In this document: piece after piece, positions 19,244 through 27,929 of the stretch
How the letters are laid out: each line of letters begins with the position of its first letter
Position numbering within the stretch: the stretch's first letter is position 1
NCBI RefSeq assembly: GCF_029223285.1
Contig: NZ_JARHUJ010000005.1
Span: 620,001-684,000 of the forward strand
DNA from: Paraflavitalea sp. CAU 1676
GTDB lineage: Bacteria > Bacteroidota > Bacteroidia > Chitinophagales > Chitinophagaceae
Length of the DNA: 64,000 bases
Direction of reading: 5' to 3'
Program-made: the position numbers and the translations under genes
Notes under the pieces: generated by a model
Told to the model about the DNA's origin: nothing
What the model saw: only the letters and a program-made list of their open reading frames with translations
Database searches by the model: none

Positions 19244-19372
19244 CTATTTCTTTTTACTGGTTTTAGACTTAGTGCTTTTTTGCGACTTTTTCCTTTTTTG
19301 ATACGCTTGTTCGTGCGGTTGTTGACTTACTCGTTTGCCATCTGCTTTCTTCTTATTTGGATTGTCTGCCAT
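19244..19372 (-). CDS. Small, very basic 42-residue protein
   Basis: Reading the minus strand from ATG 19372 gives a 42-residue product starting MADNPNKKKADGKRVS and ending in a lysine/serine tail, with a TAG stop at 19244-19246. About 40% of residues are Lys or Arg, with a central QQPHEQAYQKRKK segment and no hydrophobic core. It is followed by a good intrinsic terminator, which argues that it is a real transcription unit. Small basic, probably nucleic-acid-binding or disordered proteins that begin MADN are common in Bacteroidota, but I cannot name a family. Confidence 0.55.
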   Translation of the reverse strand: MADNPNKKKADGKRVSQQPHEQAYQKRKKSQKSTKSKTSKKK

Positions 19373-19482
19373 AAAATATGTGTTTGTTTAATATTGCTAC
19401 AAAATTTACATGCCAGCTCGGGAAGCAGAATGAGACCCGAGTTAAAACTACTGCTGGCATAGGAATTTAGTCGTATTTGAGC

Positions 19483-19746
19483 ATGGAAGTGTGGGAATTG
19501 ATACAGGAAAATAGCCTGGGTGGCGGACTATATAATAAGGATGTCATTATCAAAGCCTTAGAACAAGCCTCCCTTGACGAATTTAGCAAATTTTGCCGCG
19601 AATATCTTCATTTGCTTGAGTTCTATAATTCCAATCTTAATGCCAGCGCCACCGATGAGAAGTATTTTAGACAAAAGTTTCCTGAGCATTTCTGGCAATT
19701 AAAACCCATTGATTTTGATGCACCGTTAAACTTCCTTCAGATATGA
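19483..19746 (+). CDS. Small hypothetical protein coupled to DNA ligase
   Basis: ATG 19483 gives 87 residues (a TTG at 19477 would add two). The protein is acidic to neutral, probably helical (VIIKALEQASLDEFSKFCRE), with aromatic residues near the end (EHFWQLKPIDFDAPL) and no signal or membrane segment. The stop codon overlaps the ligase ATG by 4 bp (ATGA), which implies translational coupling and a related function, for example an accessory factor in end joining. No known domain is recognised. Confidence 0.6.
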   Translation: MEVWELIQENSLGGGLYNKDVIIKALEQASLDEFSKFCREYLHLLEFYNSNLNASATDEKYFRQKFPEHFWQLKPIDFDAPLNFLQI

Positions 19747-20693
19747 AAATGCCAAGGAATATAAGACCCATGTTAGCGACCATTACCGACAAACCGTTTA
19801 ATAACGAAGAATGGGCATTTGAAATGAAGCTGGATGGGTATCGCATAATTTCATACGTTGAAAAAGGGAAAGTTTTATTGCATAGTCGAAACCTGAAAGA
19901 TTATTCAGCTCGTTTTTTTCCGATAAGTGATGCGCTAAAAAAATGGAAAGTAAATGCTATTGTCGATGGTGAAGTTGTAGTGTTAAATTCAAAGGGAGTT
20001 TCGGTTTTTAATGACCTTCAGAATTGGAATTCTCCTGCAGATGGAAACCTCTACTATTATATTTTTGACTTGCTCTGGTATGACGGGGACGATCTAATGA
20101 ATTTGCCTTTGAGGGAACGACGTACTAAGCTGCGTTCAATTATGCCGAAATCCAATGTATTATTATTCTCCGATGAGGTAGAAGCTAAAGGAGTAGCGTT
20201 TTTTAAGCAAGCGAGAAAACAAGGTTTAGAAGGGATTATTGCAAAGCGACAAGACTCTACATATGCTCCAGGCGATCGGTCAAAAGATTGGCTAAAAGTG
20301 AAAGCTGTTGTTGATGAGGAAATGATAGTATGTGGATATACTAAAAACGAGGGTTCACCGAGCCTGTTTAGTGCTCTTGTTCTCGGTGCATACAAACGAA
20401 ATAAACTAGTATTTCAGGGACAAGTAGGAACTGGTTTTAATAGGAATAGTCAGAAGGATATTATGGCAAAACTCAACCCATTATTTGTCAAAAAATGCCC
20501 CTTTCCAGAAATTCCGAATCTCTCCTCAACTGGTCGATGGGGCCGCCGAAAAGTGGATTTTGTCCAATGGGTGAAGCCGAAGTTAGTATGCCAGGTTAAA
20601 TTCTTAGAAAGGACCCCGTCCGGGGATCTTCGTCACCAGTCATTTTTAGGGTTGAGAGATGACAAAACTGCAAAGGAAGTAAAAGCATTCTGA
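19743..20693 (+). CDS. ATP-dependent DNA ligase (LigD ligase-domain type)
   Basis: This 316-residue protein is the nucleotidyltransferase plus OB-fold core of a LigD-type ligase. The adenylated lysine lies in the motif KLDGYR (Lys29). Later motifs include IVDGEVVV (motif III region), YYIFDLLWYDG, GLEGIIAKR (motif IV) and DWLKVKA (motif V). The C-terminal OB-fold runs from about 195 (GYTKNEGSPSLFSALVLG). It seals DNA nicks using ATP, typically in bacterial non-homologous end joining. The polymerase and phosphoesterase domains of full LigD are absent and no Ku gene is visible in the window. It overlaps the upstream small gene by 4 bp. Confidence 0.9.
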   Translation: MKMPRNIRPMLATITDKPFNNEEWAFEMKLDGYRIISYVEKGKVLLHSRNLKDYSARFFPISDALKKWKVNAIVDGEVVVLNSKGVSVFNDLQNWNSPADGNLYYYIFDLLWYDGDDLMNLPLRERRTKLRSIMPKSNVLLFSDEVEAKGVAFFKQARKQGLEGIIAKRQDSTYAPGDRSKDWLKVKAVVDEEMIVCGYTKNEGSPSLFSALVLGAYKRNKLVFQGQVGTGFNRNSQKDIMAKLNPLFVKKCPFPEIPNLSSTGRWGRRKVDFVQWVKPKLVCQVKFLERTPSGDLRHQSFLGLRDDKTAKEVKAF

Positions 20694-20761
20694 TTCAGTC
20701 ATTCAGAATTCAAATGACGATACAAAATTAATGAAACTATTGGCCCTTCTCTCGGAACAGC

Positions 20762-21151
20762 CTAGAGGCATGCTTGCAAAGCTTCATTGAGATTTTCTAT
20801 AAATTTATCCATTGAAGACGCTTTCGTAATTATTTTCTTAACATCAGGTGTGCAAACACGTTCTTTCAAAGCAATTTGAATATTCGTCGAATGGATAATT
20901 ACTGGTATTTCAGAAATATCAGGCAAGCTTTGCTTCCTTTGAAGGAATTCCACACCATTCATGACGGGCATATTTAGATCCAGCAGGATCATATCGACAG
21001 CGGAGTAATTATAACCTAGCCAGTTGAGTGCTTGTAGGCCACTTGTTGCAAATTCTACAATGATATTTGTTGCGATTTGCGAGAGGGCAAATCGAATGAG
21101 TTCGTGATCATCAAGATCATCATCTACTACCAATAAATGATAACGTTTCAT
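20762..21151 (-). CDS. Single-domain response regulator (REC only)
   Basis: This 129-residue CheY-like receiver has no output domain. The acidic pocket is VVDDDLDD (residues 8-15), the phosphoacceptor Asp is in ILLDLNMP (about residue 60), the Thr/Ser switch is in VIIHSTN, and the conserved Lys is in KIITKAS. Receivers of this type act in phosphorelays or by protein binding. The adjacent convergent ligase and the following zinc protein give no clear pathway. No kinase is encoded nearby on this side of the tRNA. Confidence 0.92.
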   Translation of the reverse strand: MKRYHLLVVDDDLDDHELIRFALSQIATNIIVEFATSGLQALNWLGYNYSAVDMILLDLNMPVMNGVEFLQRKQSLPDISEIPVIIHSTNIQIALKERVCTPDVKKIITKASSMDKFIENLNEALQACL

Positions 21152-21425
21152 AAAACAATGATCAGATCAACAGCCGGGGTTATGCCAATAGGCCCCGAAG
21201 TTAAACAATTACATCTGATTTGCCGACACCACTGAGGGTTTTAGTGGTATTTAGTACAGACTTCCTAAAATGAAGGAATATGCAGCTATTTTTCAAAAAA
21301 ATTGCTGTTACGTTTTGTAAATAAAGTTAAATTAGCTGTATCTCCGCGATATGGATACGGCAATGCAGCTGTTAGCAACTAGCTTGATAGACAATACGTG
21401 TATAATCGAATAAGTTAAGAATTAT

Positions 21426-22310
21426 ATGTTGACATATGGTGAGCTCATAGAGCTAAGGGATAAGTTGACAAATGGCGAAATCGAAATAGACTTCGCCCAG
21501 GTACAATATTGGAAGGATTTTAAAGAAGGACAAAGGTCTTGGGAAACAAAAGACTGGAAGGAAAGAAGGTCCGGATTTCTTAAAGATAAGTGTGAGATAT
21601 GCAGCAGTGCAGATACATTAACGATACAGCATCATTCTCATCCAAGAAAATATTCCGAGTATTTAAGAGATATTACAAGTGAATATACGAAAGAGTATAT
21701 CAACACTAAGCCCGAAGTTGATAAAGGCGACTTACAAAGGTATATAATACAAAATTATGATTATGTGCCAGTTCCTTTGTGTCCAAATTGTAAGAGAAGC
21801 AGCCTTAGGGAAAGAAAGAAAATACTTCCGAAATATCGCTGTCCAGTATGTCACGAGGAGTTTGATGATACAGTTATCAGGTCAGTGGATGAGCTCATTT
21901 CAAAGTTTCTTGAGAATGAAGATGACGTTGAAGCTAGAGATAAGTGCTTTGTATCAAAGGATCAATGGAGAAATAAGCATAACCTATCAAATATTAGATA
22001 TTGGTTACAAAGAGGACGCGCCAAAACTAAAGATTCTAAAACGATTGAGAGGGAGGCGTTTTTGCTTTATCTAAATGACTGTATTAAATATCTTTCTTTT
22101 GAGGATACTATTACTGCATGTAAAAAATGCGCATTTAATTTTGATATAAAAAGGATGGAATTGTGCCCTAATTGCAAACGGTTTTACAAAGGGCTCGAAT
22201 ATCCTACTTGTATTCAATGTTTACCAGAAGAAAAAAGAGAAGCTGCATTAAAAATTATAGAATTTGGGAACGATTGGCGAAAAATGCATGAAGACTTGGG
22301 GATTGATTAA
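21426..22310 (+). CDS. HNH-like / multi-zinc-ribbon protein
   Basis: This 294-residue protein has three cysteine-rich elements. The first (residues 56-77) is CEICSSADTLTIQHHSHPRKY, a CxxC followed by HH. This matches the first half of HNH/McrA-type nuclease domains (CxxC...L.VHH). The second is a CPNC...CPVC zinc ribbon (about 118-142). The third (about 234-278) holds CKKC, CPNC and CIQC. The middle is charged and helical. It could be a nuclease or a nucleic-acid-binding protein; the canonical third HNH histidine is not certain. It stands alone on the plus strand beside the mobile element, so it may be an accessory or defence gene. This is a tentative call based on motifs only. Confidence 0.6.
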   Translation: MLTYGELIELRDKLTNGEIEIDFAQVQYWKDFKEGQRSWETKDWKERRSGFLKDKCEICSSADTLTIQHHSHPRKYSEYLRDITSEYTKEYINTKPEVDKGDLQRYIIQNYDYVPVPLCPNCKRSSLRERKKILPKYRCPVCHEEFDDTVIRSVDELISKFLENEDDVEARDKCFVSKDQWRNKHNLSNIRYWLQRGRAKTKDSKTIEREAFLLYLNDCIKYLSFEDTITACKKCAFNFDIKRMELCPNCKRFYKGLEYPTCIQCLPEEKREAALKIIEFGNDWRKMHEDLGID

Positions 22311-22335
22311 TTGCGACATAATTAACTGAAAGTAT

Positions 22336-22641
22336 TCATTTTTGATTGCTGGGCTTTCCTTCGCGTTTCTTGTGCGGTGGTTTTTCATATACAACGTAGA
22401 CGGCCTCGATAAGCTTTTCTAAATTTTCATAAAGAAATACCAGGTTGCTCCTCGAATACCCATCAGGCACCCAAACGTTGTCGCTAGTGATTGCAGCGCA
22501 AAGCCATTTCCATAAATCGTCCCTAATTTCATGTAAGTGGAAGTGCGAAATAAAGTCGACGAATACCGTTTGAGGGTTTTCTACTTCTTTCTTTGTAAGA
22601 CGTAATACAGGATCTACTTTTGCGGAAATTGTATTTTTCAT
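22336..22641 (-). CDS. Hypothetical protein, 101 aa
   Basis: This 101-residue soluble protein has no signal peptide. The central HFHLHEIRDDLWKWLCAA segment is aromatic and helical, and the C-terminus is Lys-rich (PPHKKREGKPSNQK). It resembles the small conserved proteins found in Bacteroidota accessory regions, but I cannot name a family. It lies downstream of a terminator that separates it from the lipoprotein gene at 22752, so it probably has its own promoter in the interval 22642-22697. Confidence 0.55.
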   Translation of the reverse strand: MKNTISAKVDPVLRLTKKEVENPQTVFVDFISHFHLHEIRDDLWKWLCAAITSDNVWVPDGYSRSNLVFLYENLEKLIEAVYVVYEKPPHKKREGKPSNQK

Positions 22642-22697
22642 ATTTAAGTTTCTTTCGTGTTATGGTATTTTTAATTGGATGCTAGTTATTAAAATAA

Positions 22698-22725
22698 AAA
22701 CACCCATGCTTTTGCATGGGTGTTT
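22698..22725 (-). terminator. Rho-independent terminator after lipoprotein gene
   Basis: A perfect 12-bp stem (22698-22709 with 22714-22725) has a 4-nt loop and T/A-rich flanks on both sides. It lies 26 bp beyond the stop of the gene at 22752 on the minus strand. Confidence 0.8.
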
Positions 22726-22751
22726 ACTTATCTGTCTTGTTAATTAAGGTT

Positions 22752-23285
22752 TTATTCTACCAGGTATTCTAAGCCGCCAGTGCGATCTAATCTCCAGTTG
22801 TTACCATCCTTTATGAAATAGGCTTTTGTTTTCCTATGTTCATTTTCAACGAGCTTTTTTTTATACAACTTGGAATATGGTGTAAGATTCCGTACCTGAT
22901 ATGAATATTCCACCATTGCTTTATCTTCCGAAAGTTGCAAATCCGTCACTTCGAGTAAATGATGTTCTGCAGTTTTTACTCGCTGAATTTGTCTCTCTTG
23001 TTCTTTATCGGGTGTAGGAAGCAAAAGGTTTTGCGATTTTGTTGTGAAGACTATTTTATTGTTAGTAAAAGCACCGTTATAGGGTTCAATTCTGACAAAC
23101 CCTTCCGAAACGAATCCTGCGTCCTGCATTTTCTTGACATGATTGGGGTCCAGTGTGAAGACTTGGTAGTAAATTTCTTTGGGATAGTCTTTTGCAATAA
23201 TGTTTAGAGCATCGCTTTTTGAGAGGCCATTCGAACAACTATAGAAGATCGATGCAAAAATGCAAATGGTAGCTAGTGGTTTCAT
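22752..23285 (-). CDS. Hypothetical lipoprotein, 177 aa
   Basis: A short leader ends in a lipobox (SIFYSC, Cys17), so this is probably a membrane-anchored lipoprotein. The rest is a single domain with VRIEPYNGAFTNNKIVFT and, in the last third, TKAYFIKDGNNWRLDR. This recalls small NTF2-like or DUF4878-type domains, whose last strands read F.k.dg.W.l. Two charged helices precede it. No partner gene is obvious; the next gene upstream (23399) belongs to the mobilisation block. Confidence 0.55.
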   Translation of the reverse strand: MKPLATICIFASIFYSCSNGLSKSDALNIIAKDYPKEIYYQVFTLDPNHVKKMQDAGFVSEGFVRIEPYNGAFTNNKIVFTTKSQNLLLPTPDKEQERQIQRVKTAEHHLLEVTDLQLSEDKAMVEYSYQVRNLTPYSKLYKKKLVENEHRKTKAYFIKDGNNWRLDRTGGLEYLVE

Positions 23286-23398
23286 AGTTAGATAGGTTTT
23301 ATATAAATTTAAAGACTATTCGCAAATAATTTCTCTTAAAAATACACAAAGGAGCAAGATTTGCCCCTTTGTGCCTCGCATTTTAGGTTTGTAAACGG

Positions 23399-24217
23399 CT
23401 AACTAGCTTTTCGTCCTTTACCTTTTCCTGTATTCATATCAACCGCTTGTCCGGTTTCCTGGTCTTTAGCCTTTTCGATAAGCTGGAGAGTTTTTTCGCT
23501 AACTTTTCCACTATCCATGGCAATCACATTGTTGTCTACCTTTCTAAACCTCAGTTTTTCTCCCTGGCTATTGAATACCTGCAATCCTTTTTGTGGGTGA
23601 ACGACGACACTCACTTTTTCGCGGTTTCCATTAGGAAGTTTAATAAAGGGAGAAACCTCGTTGCCCTGTTTCAAATCTCTTATAAGATCGTTTTTCTCTT
23701 TTTGACTAATGTTTAATGGAATATCACCCAATGCGGTAATCAGGTTAAATTTTGAAACATCATCGTTTAATACGCGAATCATTGGCTTGCCTTCGTCATC
23801 CAACCTGTTTGTGTCTTTAAAGAACCATCCAGATTGTTTTGTTGATTGCTGAAGTTCAGAGTCCCATTTCATATACTCCCGCCAGGCAAATCGACCTTCA
23901 ACAACATTGTGCATTTGCTCAATATTTAAACCAGACTGGTTGTACAACCGGAACATTTGACTTTCGCTTGTTCCATCCTTTCTTGTAATGGTTGCATCTA
24001 CAGAATTCAAAAAGTATCTTTCCTTATCTTCGTTATAATCGAGACGGAAATTGTACTCCATTTTGTTTTCGTTGAAAGTAGTTGCTGCTCGCAATTCGAT
24101 TGTTGAAGGAAGTGTTGGCAAGCTCATTTCTTGTTCCAGTTTTTTGTCAAATGTACCCCCAACACCAAACCTTGGTAGTACTGTCTCAGTTAAATAATCA
24201 TAATTTTCATAATTCAT
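23399..24217 (-). CDS. Mobile-element hypothetical protein (DUF3945/DUF4099-like)
   Basis: This 272-residue soluble protein is rich in charged residues. The second half (LIRDLKQGNEVSPF, then KVSVVVHPQKGLQVFNSQGE) resembles the repeated LxxGxxV...V...P....I.vyD pattern of DUF3945-type proteins carried by Bacteroidota conjugative elements. The C-terminus is basic and low-complexity (GKGKGRKAS). It lies 28 bp downstream of the 45-residue gene and in the same direction as the mob genes, so it is probably the distal part of that operon. Family similarity is from memory and only tentative. Confidence 0.55.
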   Translation of the reverse strand: MNYENYDYLTETVLPRFGVGGTFDKKLEQEMSLPTLPSTIELRAATTFNENKMEYNFRLDYNEDKERYFLNSVDATITRKDGTSESQMFRLYNQSGLNIEQMHNVVEGRFAWREYMKWDSELQQSTKQSGWFFKDTNRLDDEGKPMIRVLNDDVSKFNLITALGDIPLNISQKEKNDLIRDLKQGNEVSPFIKLPNGNREKVSVVVHPQKGLQVFNSQGEKLRFRKVDNNVIAMDSGKVSEKTLQLIEKAKDQETGQAVDMNTGKGKGRKAS

Positions 24218-24245
24218 ACATTATAATTTAAGTTATAAAATGCTT

Positions 24246-24383
24246 TTATCTGCTTCTATTATCCCTTTTGGGTTTCTTTGATTTACTCTCCGGATTTTTA
24301 GCGCCTGGATCAGATTTTATCTTTGCCATTTCTTTTTCAATCAAGTCTTTGATGTCCTGCTTTATTTGGTAGTAATTTTGCAT
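24246..24383 (-). CDS. Small basic protein (45 aa) coupled to the TraG-like gene
   Basis: The ATG at 24381-24383 overlaps the TAA stop of the coupling-protein gene by one base. The frame reads 45 codons (MQNYYQIKQDIKDLIEKEMA, then a Lys/Arg/Ser-rich tail ending RDNRSR). The first half is predicted helical and the second half is basic and disordered. Direct stop-start coupling and the downstream mobile-element gene support reality. The function is unknown; an accessory DNA-binding peptide of the transfer complex is possible. Confidence 0.5.
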   Translation of the reverse strand: MQNYYQIKQDIKDLIEKEMAKIKSDPGAKNPESKSKKPKRDNRSR

Positions 24384-26254
24384 TACAGTGTGCTCGTCAA
24401 TATTTCGAATTGTTGGAAATTGTTCATATTCCTGCTCTTCTTTTTTAATGGCTTGTGGATCGTTAATAATGCGGCAATAGAAGGCTTTTTTTTTATCTGC
24501 TGGGTAGGAGTATCAGAAACAGTACCAACGAATTCGCCACTACTTAAATTTGATATTCTTGATATAGGCACAGCATTATCAAGTTGTGTGCTTTTGCTTA
24601 AGGAAGTATCATTTGCGTTAATAGAAAGAGATTCTTTATCCTGGTTAACTTTTCCAATTCTTTCACTAAGGGTTTTTGCACTTTCACCAAGTACCTGGCC
24701 GCTAATTATATTGCCACACACATTAACAATTACTTCTGCCATTTCTTTACCGTAGTCCCGTGTTAATTGCGACATGTCCTGAAGTCCAAGAAACACTGCA
24801 ACTAAATTTGAACGTGCAGTACTTATTAGATAATCAACATTTGAGGTCAGGCTTGCAAATTCATCATAAACTAAGGCGCATGGTCTTTGCCCTTTCTTAT
24901 TAATCAGCTTATGCATTCTTTCGAGATATAAACTAATTACTGCACCGTAGGTTGCTTGTTTTGCAGGATTGCTACCAAGGCAAAGTATTTTTGGATCCGT
25001 GGGATTATTAATATCTAGTGTGAAGTCAGATCCGCTTAATACATAATACAAGTTTGGAGAAACTAACCTTGCTAATGCAATTTTTGCAGAAGCGATTTGC
25101 CCTTCTAGCTGGTCAGTAGCAGATCGTAAATATGCGGAGATAAAGGGATTGAGTAATACATCGATGGATTTTTCCATTGAGAGTACGGGAAATAATTTGT
25201 CATAGTCGACAGTTGAGAGTTCAATTGCATGTGGCAGGGAGCAATACCGGCCATTTTCATATTTCCTCAGGAACCAGAATAATGCTGTAGTAAAATTGAT
25301 TGCACTTTCCGTGAAGAAATCGCCTTGCTTTTTTTTCCAATCAGAATTTAGGGCTAGTAACAATGTTCTGCTACTTTCCGTGGCGTCGGAAAGATCTAGC
25401 ATCGATTCTGGATATAGTACATTGCATTGGTGTGTTATAGCAAGGTTGTCAAAGTTGATAATATAGAATTTTGGTGCTACTGGATACTTATGGAGATTCT
25501 TTCGAACATGATTGTAGAGTATTATTGAGAGATCGGGAAATTTCAAATCGTATAAACAAAATGTAAATCCCTTGCTAGTTAGTTGGGAAAGAACTTCACG
25601 GAAAAAGTAGAATGATTTGCCGCTTCCGGGTGTTCCCGCGCAGATTGTTCCTCTGAATATGTTTATGAAGTTTATATAGCCTTTTCTGATTTTCCCCTTT
25701 AAGGAGTATTCCATCTCGAAATTCAGAGAATATTCATTTTCTATCCTTTCCTCTGTTTGTGGGAACGTTTCGTTAAGATCGTTAAAAACGTCATTCTTGT
25801 TTTTTAGCCGTAACAAACGACTTGCTTTTGTTGCACCTGTAAGGATGAGAATATAACCCACACTTGTGACCCCGACATACATTCCGGCGACATTAGTTGG
25901 AGGAAATTGAATGTCTAACAGGAATGTAGAAGCAAAGAAAAAAAGAAGTCCAATAACTAAATACAGCGTTATTAAATGGGATGTGAGTTTTTCGTTTTTC
26001 TTTCCTTTAATCCCGAAAAGGGAGATTGCCAGAAATATCAGAATAGTGATTTTGGGTTTGTGTACTCCACCTAAAAATGAAAAATTGGATGCAAGTTTGT
26101 AGCAAACTTTGTTGACAATTTCAACATTCAACTTCAGCTCCACAATAGCTGGATAGCATACACTGTAATAGTGGATCAGTAAAAGAAAAATACTCCCAAA
26201 TCGTATAAAATCAAGTATCTGGCGCAGCGACTGCGCATTTTCTCCTGTTTGCAT
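24383..26254 (-). CDS. TraG/VirD4-type coupling protein (Bacteroidota MobC-like)
   Basis: The ATG at 26254 gives 623 residues; a GTG two codons upstream is also possible. The N-terminus has several membrane helices (about 20-40, 70-85, 95-115 and 125-142). The cytoplasmic ATPase follows, with Walker A GTPGSGKS (residues 207-214), Walker B ALVYDEF near 465, and a typical SARSNLVAVFLGLQDMSQL segment. Coupling proteins recruit the relaxase-DNA complex to a type IV secretion channel. No channel genes are visible, so the element would borrow a conjugative apparatus from another element. It lies 35 bp downstream of the relaxase gene. Confidence 0.92.
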   Translation of the reverse strand: MQTGENAQSLRQILDFIRFGSIFLLLIHYYSVCYPAIVELKLNVEIVNKVCYKLASNFSFLGGVHKPKITILIFLAISLFGIKGKKNEKLTSHLITLYLVIGLLFFFASTFLLDIQFPPTNVAGMYVGVTSVGYILILTGATKASRLLRLKNKNDVFNDLNETFPQTEERIENEYSLNFEMEYSLKGKIRKGYINFINIFRGTICAGTPGSGKSFYFFREVLSQLTSKGFTFCLYDLKFPDLSIILYNHVRKNLHKYPVAPKFYIINFDNLAITHQCNVLYPESMLDLSDATESSRTLLLALNSDWKKKQGDFFTESAINFTTALFWFLRKYENGRYCSLPHAIELSTVDYDKLFPVLSMEKSIDVLLNPFISAYLRSATDQLEGQIASAKIALARLVSPNLYYVLSGSDFTLDINNPTDPKILCLGSNPAKQATYGAVISLYLERMHKLINKKGQRPCALVYDEFASLTSNVDYLISTARSNLVAVFLGLQDMSQLTRDYGKEMAEVIVNVCGNIISGQVLGESAKTLSERIGKVNQDKESLSINANDTSLSKSTQLDNAVPISRISNLSSGEFVGTVSDTPTQQIKKKPSIAALLTIHKPLKKKSRNMNNFQQFEILTSTL

Positions 26255-26289
26255 ATTCACACATTTTCAATCACTCAAGGATAATATTG

Positions 26290-27504
26290 CTATGGCTTCT
26301 TTCTTTTTTTCTTTCTTTTCTTTTTAATGAACTCAGGCAATTGAGCTGTTGGATCGTAGTCGCTTGCGAGGAGCTTATTAAGGAGTTCCAACACAGAAGG
26401 AGATGTTGCGGCTTGTGTGTTTCCTTGTTGTTCTTTATTTCCGTTGATAGATGATTTTGTCTTAGTTTGTTCTATATCTGCTATGGCGTGGAGTTTGGCA
26501 ATGACCTGGTTGACTGTAATATTTATTTCTTTGCCAGAAAGAACTACCTTTTTCACATTGTCAACTATAAGAAGATCTTCTATGCCCCCATTTGTGTTCC
26601 TTATAAAATCAATATCGATTCGTTTCTTTTCAAACCACTCTTGCATTTCTGAAAGGGAGATTGTTTTTTTAGTGGAGAGGAAAGAATTTATTGTTTTTAT
26701 AGAATGACTTGTATAAAGATGCTTTTTGTCTTTTTCCTTGAAAAACTTCTTTTCAAGCGTTTTTAACGTAGGTCGGTCGTATATAGAACTCGCTTTAATA
26801 GCCACGCCTGTGCGTGTCCCATGTTTGTCGATATCTGAATATATTAAACCGTGGTTATTGCGAATCCTGCTGTCTGGTCGGCCGGGGTCGGCAGTTATGT
26901 TGTATTGCTTTAGAATATAATTCAATTCGTCAAGTGATGAAAAGTGGTAGCTATTTACTACTTCTCGCACAATTGTCGATATTCGTTGTTTTGTGCCGGC
27001 ATTGCTGTCTATGGGTAGGGTTTTACTATTCTTCATAGATTCGGCAGGAATCAGATCAAATTCCATTTCAATGGCCTTTCGAGCTGGCTCTGATAATTGC
27101 TTTCCAATATTGTGCAAATTGATTGGTGATCCATCGGGTCTAATAGTAGTTGTGACAATATGAATGTGAGGATGATTTGCATCTTCGTGTTTGTAAACCA
27201 AATATGGCTGATTCCCGAATCCTATCCTTTGCATATAGTCCCAGGCTACCATTTGCATTTTTTCACTATCTATTTTATCATAAGGCGAGAAATTTAGAGA
27301 TAAGTGCAGGGTGTTTGTTTTGACTTTGGGATTAAAGCTATTTAGTCTTTCAAATCGTGCTAACTTTTCAGAAAACCCTAAATCTGACAAATCACACGCA
27401 AATCTTGAGGCAAGTATCAATTCTGCTTTTCCTGCACTTACTTTTTTCTCATTATAACTTAAAACACCACGAACCGATTTTCCACTTTTTATTCGGACAA
27501 CCAC
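26290..27504 (-). CDS. Relaxase / mobilization nuclease (MobB-like)
   Basis: This 404-residue relaxase starts at GTG 27504 and overlaps the accessory gene by 16 bp. The N-terminal domain has a likely catalytic Tyr (GVLSYNEK, Tyr17). The metal-binding triad is HPHIHIV (His111, His113, His115), preceded by HLSLNFSP (His67). It nicks the origin of transfer and stays attached to the 5' end of the strand. The C-terminal part is Lys-rich (KKKRKKKRKKP end), as often seen. It is followed by the coupling protein. The motif set is complete, so the enzyme is probably active. Confidence 0.93.
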   Translation of the reverse strand: MVVRIKSGKSVRGVLSYNEKKVSAGKAELILASRFACDLSDLGFSEKLARFERLNSFNPKVKTNTLHLSLNFSPYDKIDSEKMQMVAWDYMQRIGFGNQPYLVYKHEDANHPHIHIVTTTIRPDGSPINLHNIGKQLSEPARKAIEMEFDLIPAESMKNSKTLPIDSNAGTKQRISTIVREVVNSYHFSSLDELNYILKQYNITADPGRPDSRIRNNHGLIYSDIDKHGTRTGVAIKASSIYDRPTLKTLEKKFFKEKDKKHLYTSHSIKTINSFLSTKKTISLSEMQEWFEKKRIDIDFIRNTNGGIEDLLIVDNVKKVVLSGKEINITVNQVIAKLHAIADIEQTKTKSSINGNKEQQGNTQAATSPSVLELLNKLLASDYDPTAQLPEFIKKKRKKKRKKP

Positions 27505-27893
27505 TTTTTTCCAAGTTTTGAAATTAGATCTACGGTCTGGTCCATTTTATTTTCCATCCGGAGGAAAGCCGAAAAACCAATTTTTGCATAGAATTCCTTT
27601 TGTCGTTGGTCTGGGTAAGTATTGAAGTATCTGGTCATTTGATTGATATTTACTCCAATTGCTTTTATTTCACTTCGGAGGGCTGCTAACTCCTCTAAAA
27701 GCAGATCTACTGTTTTATCTTTAGTATAAACAATAACAGGTGTATTGTAGAGAATAGATCGAAGCATACTGCTCATGTCATTCTGAGGATTTTTTTTAAG
27801 TAGTTCCTGAAACTCCTTGAATTTTGAATCGTTCACTCTGGTGAATAATTTGTGTTTCAGTGCTTCATTATTCTTGGCCTTCCTTCTACCCAT
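27489..27893 (-). CDS. Mobilization accessory protein (MobA/relaxosome type)
   Basis: I use ATG 27893 (134 residues, MGRRKAKNNEALKHK); an upstream in-frame ATG at 27962 would add a GC-rich, compositionally different stretch that may instead be part of oriT. The protein has a ribbon-helix-helix-like start (KLFTRVNDSKFKEFQELL) and a LRSEIKAIGVNINQMTRYFN segment, which is the hallmark of Bacteroidota and MobC-type relaxosome proteins (IGVNINQ). It binds the origin of transfer and assists the relaxase, whose GTG start overlaps its end by 16 bp. Confidence 0.85.
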   Translation of the reverse strand: MGRRKAKNNEALKHKLFTRVNDSKFKEFQELLKKNPQNDMSSMLRSILYNTPVIVYTKDKTVDLLLEELAALRSEIKAIGVNINQMTRYFNTYPDQRQKEFYAKIGFSAFLRMENKMDQTVDLISKLGKKWLSE

Positions 27894-27929
27894 TTTCGAC
27901 TTCCCCGCTTTATTGCTGACAACAATACA

